From: Nitrospinaceae bacterium | GTDB taxonomy: Bacteria; Nitrospinota; Nitrospinia; Nitrospinales; JACRGP01 | Reading direction: 5' to 3' | Length of the DNA stretch: 44,564 nt | Assembly (NCBI GenBank): GCA_029261555.1 | Contig: JAJDBB010000107.1 | Location: 1 to 44,564 of the forward strand | Part shown: positions 42,818 through 44,564 of the stretch, one piece after another | Numbering within the stretch: position 1 is the first letter of the stretch | How the letters are laid out: each line of letters starts with the position of its first letter | The notes under the pieces: generated by a model | What the model saw: only the letters and a program-made list of their open reading frames with translations | Told to the model about the DNA's origin: nothing | Database searches by the model: none | Position numbers and translations under genes: made by a program

Positions 42818-43417
42818 ATGAGTTTGGAAGCTAAAAGTTTCAAGCGATTGAAATTGGCGGTTCATTTAGCCCGTAATGGTCACGCCGGACAATTCCGTAA
42901 GGGCCGCCTGAAAGAGATTTTTTACTGCCATCCCAGGCGGGTGTGTAAGGCGTATTTGGAATACGAATTTAATTCGCTGGACGGCGCCATCGCCTGCCTT
43001 TTCCACGATCTGGTAGAGGATACCGAGATGTGTTTGGCGGATATCGGGCGCGAGTTTGGACCCACGGTAGAATCTCTGGTGGGCTATTTGACCAAGCCGC
43101 CTTCGCTTTCCAGCCTCGAATATGCCGACCTGATGAACGGCTGGAGCCTGGAGGCGAAAAAAATCAAGCTCTGCGATATTGAGGACAATATAATTAGCTC
43201 CCGGCAGATCTCGCCGGACCGCAGGGTAAGAATGCTGGAAAAATGGTTGGCGTTTCTCTCCAACCTGAATGCTACCGCAGTAGGTTCCTGCGAGAAAACA
43301 TCGGAGTTTTTGGATAAGAAATGTAAGGTTTACGCGCTTTGCCACGACGAATTGTCTGCGTGTGGTCAAACCCGGAACCTTTCGGTTTCTTTGCCAAACA
43401 ATCATCCCTCGCCATGA
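42818..43417 (+). CDS. Stand-alone HD-domain hydrolase, SpoT/MESH1-like (candidate small alarmone hydrolase)
   Basis: 199 residues, without synthetase, TGS or ACT domains. The metal-binding set of the (p)ppGpp hydrolase domain is present in order: His38 in CHPRRV, His63-Asp64 in FHDLVED with Glu67 and Asp68, and Asp120/Asn124 in KIKLCDIEDNI. REFGPTVESLVGYLTKPP corresponds to the family's FG..V..LV..VTK stretch. Such proteins degrade (p)ppGpp or related nucleotides such as NADPH. The C-terminal third (about 150-199) is unrelated. ATG 42818 is chosen over TTG 42782, which overlaps yqiA. It overlaps the response regulator by ATGA, a suggestive link to signalling. Confidence 0.82.
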   Translation: MSLEAKSFKRLKLAVHLARNGHAGQFRKGRLKEIFYCHPRRVCKAYLEYEFNSLDGAIACLFHDLVEDTEMCLADIGREFGPTVESLVGYLTKPPSLSSLEYADLMNGWSLEAKKIKLCDIEDNIISSRQISPDRRVRMLEKWLAFLSNLNATAVGSCEKTSEFLDKKCKVYALCHDELSACGQTRNLSVSLPNNHPSP

Positions 43418-44100
43418 AACAGTCAATTTTAATAGTCGACGACGACCTGGATTTAATAAATTTATTAAGAACCAAACTTGAAAAGGACGGGTTTGATATC
43501 TCGACCGCGCTCGACGGCGAGGAGGGATTGAGCCGCGCCCAGAAAAAACCGCCGGATCTGATCGTTCTGGACGTAAAAATGCCGGGGCGCTCTGGTTTGG
43601 ACGTCTGCAAGAATCTTAAGGAAGCCGGGAACACTAAAATTGTTCCGGTGATCATGTTGACTTCCAAGAACGAAGAGATGGATCGTATTTTGGGTTTGGA
43701 ACTTGGCGCCGACGATTACCTTTCCAAGCCTTTCAGTTACCGGGAATTGTTGCTTCGTATCAAAAGCATTTTACGGCGGACCTCAACCAAATCGGCAAAA
43801 CAAAAGCGAGTCACAAAATTAGGAGATTTGACGGTAGATTTTGTCAATCACGAAGTTTGGGTCGGCAAAGAGAAAATCCATTTAACGCTCACGGAATTTA
43901 ACCTGTTCGCCGCGCTGATGGAAAGTCCGGGCCAGGTGAAGACGCGCGAATTTCTTTTGGAAAAAATCTGGGACTATAACGACGGGGTTTATTCCAGGAC
44001 CGTCGACACCCATGTTCAAAGGTTGCGCTCCAAACTGCTGGAGGCCGGACACGCTATAGAAACTATCCGCGGGGTGGGCTACCGTTTTAACAAACCCTGA
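43414..44100 (+). CDS. OmpR/PhoB-family response regulator (orphan)
   Basis: 228-residue two-domain regulator. The receiver has Asp10/Asp11, the phosphorylation site Asp53 in VLDVKMPG, Thr83 in MLTSK and Lys105 in SKPFSYRE. The C-terminal winged helix carries LTLTEFNLFAALMESPGQVKTREFLLEKIW and RTVDTHVQRLRSKL. ATG 43414 overlaps the HD hydrolase gene by ATGA; the frame is open further upstream inside that gene. No histidine kinase gene is next to it. A tandem repeat at 44223, of the type this family binds, lies 120 bases downstream. Confidence 0.95.
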   Translation: MKQSILIVDDDLDLINLLRTKLEKDGFDISTALDGEEGLSRAQKKPPDLIVLDVKMPGRSGLDVCKNLKEAGNTKIVPVIMLTSKNEEMDRILGLELGADDYLSKPFSYRELLLRIKSILRRTSTKSAKQKRVTKLGDLTVDFVNHEVWVGKEKIHLTLTEFNLFAALMESPGQVKTREFLLEKIWDYNDGVYSRTVDTHVQRLRSKLLEAGHAIETIRGVGYRFNKP

Positions 44101-44156
44101 CCGTTTTACTTGCCAAAAATAATTTTCTTTCCACAATCTCCACCACTCCGCAGGTT

Positions 44157-44195
44157 AACTTCCCTGAAAAACTATGCGGGTTCCTGAAGTTTTTT
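44157..44195 (+). terminator. Possible weak terminator after the response regulator
   Basis: AACTTC (44157-44162) can pair with GAAGTT (44186-44191), followed by a T run to 44195. The inner stem is poor, so this is tentative. Confidence 0.35.
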
Positions 44196-44222
44196 CGTTC
44201 GCTCCGCTTGAAACTCCTCCAA

Positions 44223-44241
44223 TTGTGACCAATTTGTGACC
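44223..44241 (+). promoter_or_regulatory. Tandem 11-bp-spaced direct repeat, candidate response-regulator operator
   Basis: TTGTGACC occurs at 44223-44230 and again at 44234-44241, exactly one 11-bp turn apart, overlapping the -35 of the XRE gene promoter. PhoB/OmpR regulators bind such tandem repeats with this spacing. The TGTGA core also resembles a CRP half-site, but the repeat is direct, not inverted. Confidence 0.4.
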
Positions 44242-44262
44242 TCTTCTTAATCATATTGTAAT
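44234..44262 (+). promoter_or_regulatory. Promoter of the XRE-type regulator gene
   Basis: TTGTGA (44234-44239) and TGTAAT (44257-44262) are separated by 17 bases, with the transcript start expected near 44269, about 60 bases before the ATG at 44332. Confidence 0.55.
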
Positions 44263-44331
44263 GTTCAAGCCTTACCCTGAAATCAAGGCGCCGAGCCGAA
44301 ACAAATTGGAAATAATATTTAGGAGAACACG

Positions 44332-44564
44332 ATGGAGAACTCGACGGACATTTCACCCATGGTAAATACAGTGGGCAAGCGGCTTCGGAACTGGAGAAAA
44401 ACAGCCTTCCTTACTCTAAAGCAGGTTTCCGAGAAAATTGGTATTTCACAAAGCGCGTTGTCGGAACTGGAAAACGACAAGTCGCTTCCCTCTGCCACGA
44501 CTCTCGCCCAGTTTTGCGTAAAAACGGAAATGAACATTTGCTGGTTGTTGACTGGACTCGAGCT
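44332..44564 (+). CDS. XRE-family helix-turn-helix regulator (cut by window edge)
   Basis: An ATG at 44332 has an ideal ribosome site (AGGAG six bases upstream) and an open frame to the window end, at least 77 residues. The sequence VGKRLRNWRKTAFLTLKQV followed by SEKIGISQSALSELENDKS is a standard XRE/Cro-CI helix-turn-helix. It is followed by SATTLAQFC and NICWLLTGLE, the pattern seen after the DNA-binding helix in phage-repressor-like regulators. The rest of the protein is outside the window. Confidence 0.85.
   Translation, partial: MENSTDISPMVNTVGKRLRNWRKTAFLTLKQVSEKIGISQSALSELENDKSLPSATTLAQFCVKTEMNICWLLTGLE

Noticed and set aside
44223-44241. CRP site upstream of the XRE gene
   Set aside because: The TGTGA copies are direct repeats; CRP sites need an inverted TGTGA/TCACA pair.

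Overview
The window reads as ordinary chromosomal DNA from a Gram-negative bacterium. It encodes lspA and lgt for lipoprotein maturation, SPOR and OmpA-like envelope proteins, a WaaE-like sugar transferase, an AmpG-type permease and lipoproteins. The mix (class I adenylate cyclase, bactofilin, SUMF1 and propeller proteins, TPR proteins, archaeal-type short Psd, frequent TTG starts) suggests a Nitrospinota or deltaproteobacteria-like lineage. That placement is inference; no rRNA or other phylogenetic marker is present. I saw no tRNA, rRNA, CRISPR array, insertion sequence or prophage.

Layout. 1-4641 (minus): a cobalamin operon with a strong sigma70-type promoter, a cobalamin riboswitch, an intrinsic terminator, then btuF-btuD-btuC-cobQ, each pair overlapping by ATGA; a further gene begins at the left edge. 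4667-9043 (minus): an acidic membrane protein, a MinD/ParA-like ATPase, a CCA/poly(A) nucleotidyltransferase and an esterase. 9264-16986 (plus): a dense run of GT2 glycosyltransferase, M50 protease, trpS, ileS, lspA, lgt, a metallophosphoesterase and a small GYF_2-like protein. 16997-21263 (minus): an ABM-domain protein, accD, pssA-psd and ilvC-ilvH. 21406-22804: nth and rph, convergent.

22988-24958 (plus): a single protein joining bactofilin, membrane and TPR regions. 25105-30138 (minus): two cation exchangers (CaCA and CPA2/Kef), a small charged secreted protein and a double-SPOR protein. 30227-32774: pyrD (plus), converging on alr and a DUF1566-like protein (minus). 32903-35236: a small acidic protein, then a secreted beta-propeller protein and a SUMF1-domain lipoprotein whose start codons overlap head to head. 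35245-40826 (minus): a promoter followed by a MotB-like protein with a very long coiled-coil N-terminus, a class I adenylate cyclase, a MotA/PomA-like protein and a pentapeptide-repeat protein. 40922-44564 (plus): an AmpG-like permease, YqiA-like esterase, stand-alone SpoT/MESH1-like HD hydrolase and orphan OmpR-family response regulator, tightly overlapped, then an XRE-type regulator cut by the window edge.

The most unusual locus is the MotB / adenylate cyclase / MotA / pentapeptide-repeat operon: an ion-driven stator pair with a cAMP-synthesising enzyme lodged between its subunits. The second is the bactofilin-TM-TPR fusion. The third is the HD-hydrolase and response-regulator operon facing a promoter with 11-bp direct repeats. 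No gene-free stretch exceeds 300 bases. The longest, 28625-28911, holds only the promoter of the small secreted protein as far as I can see.
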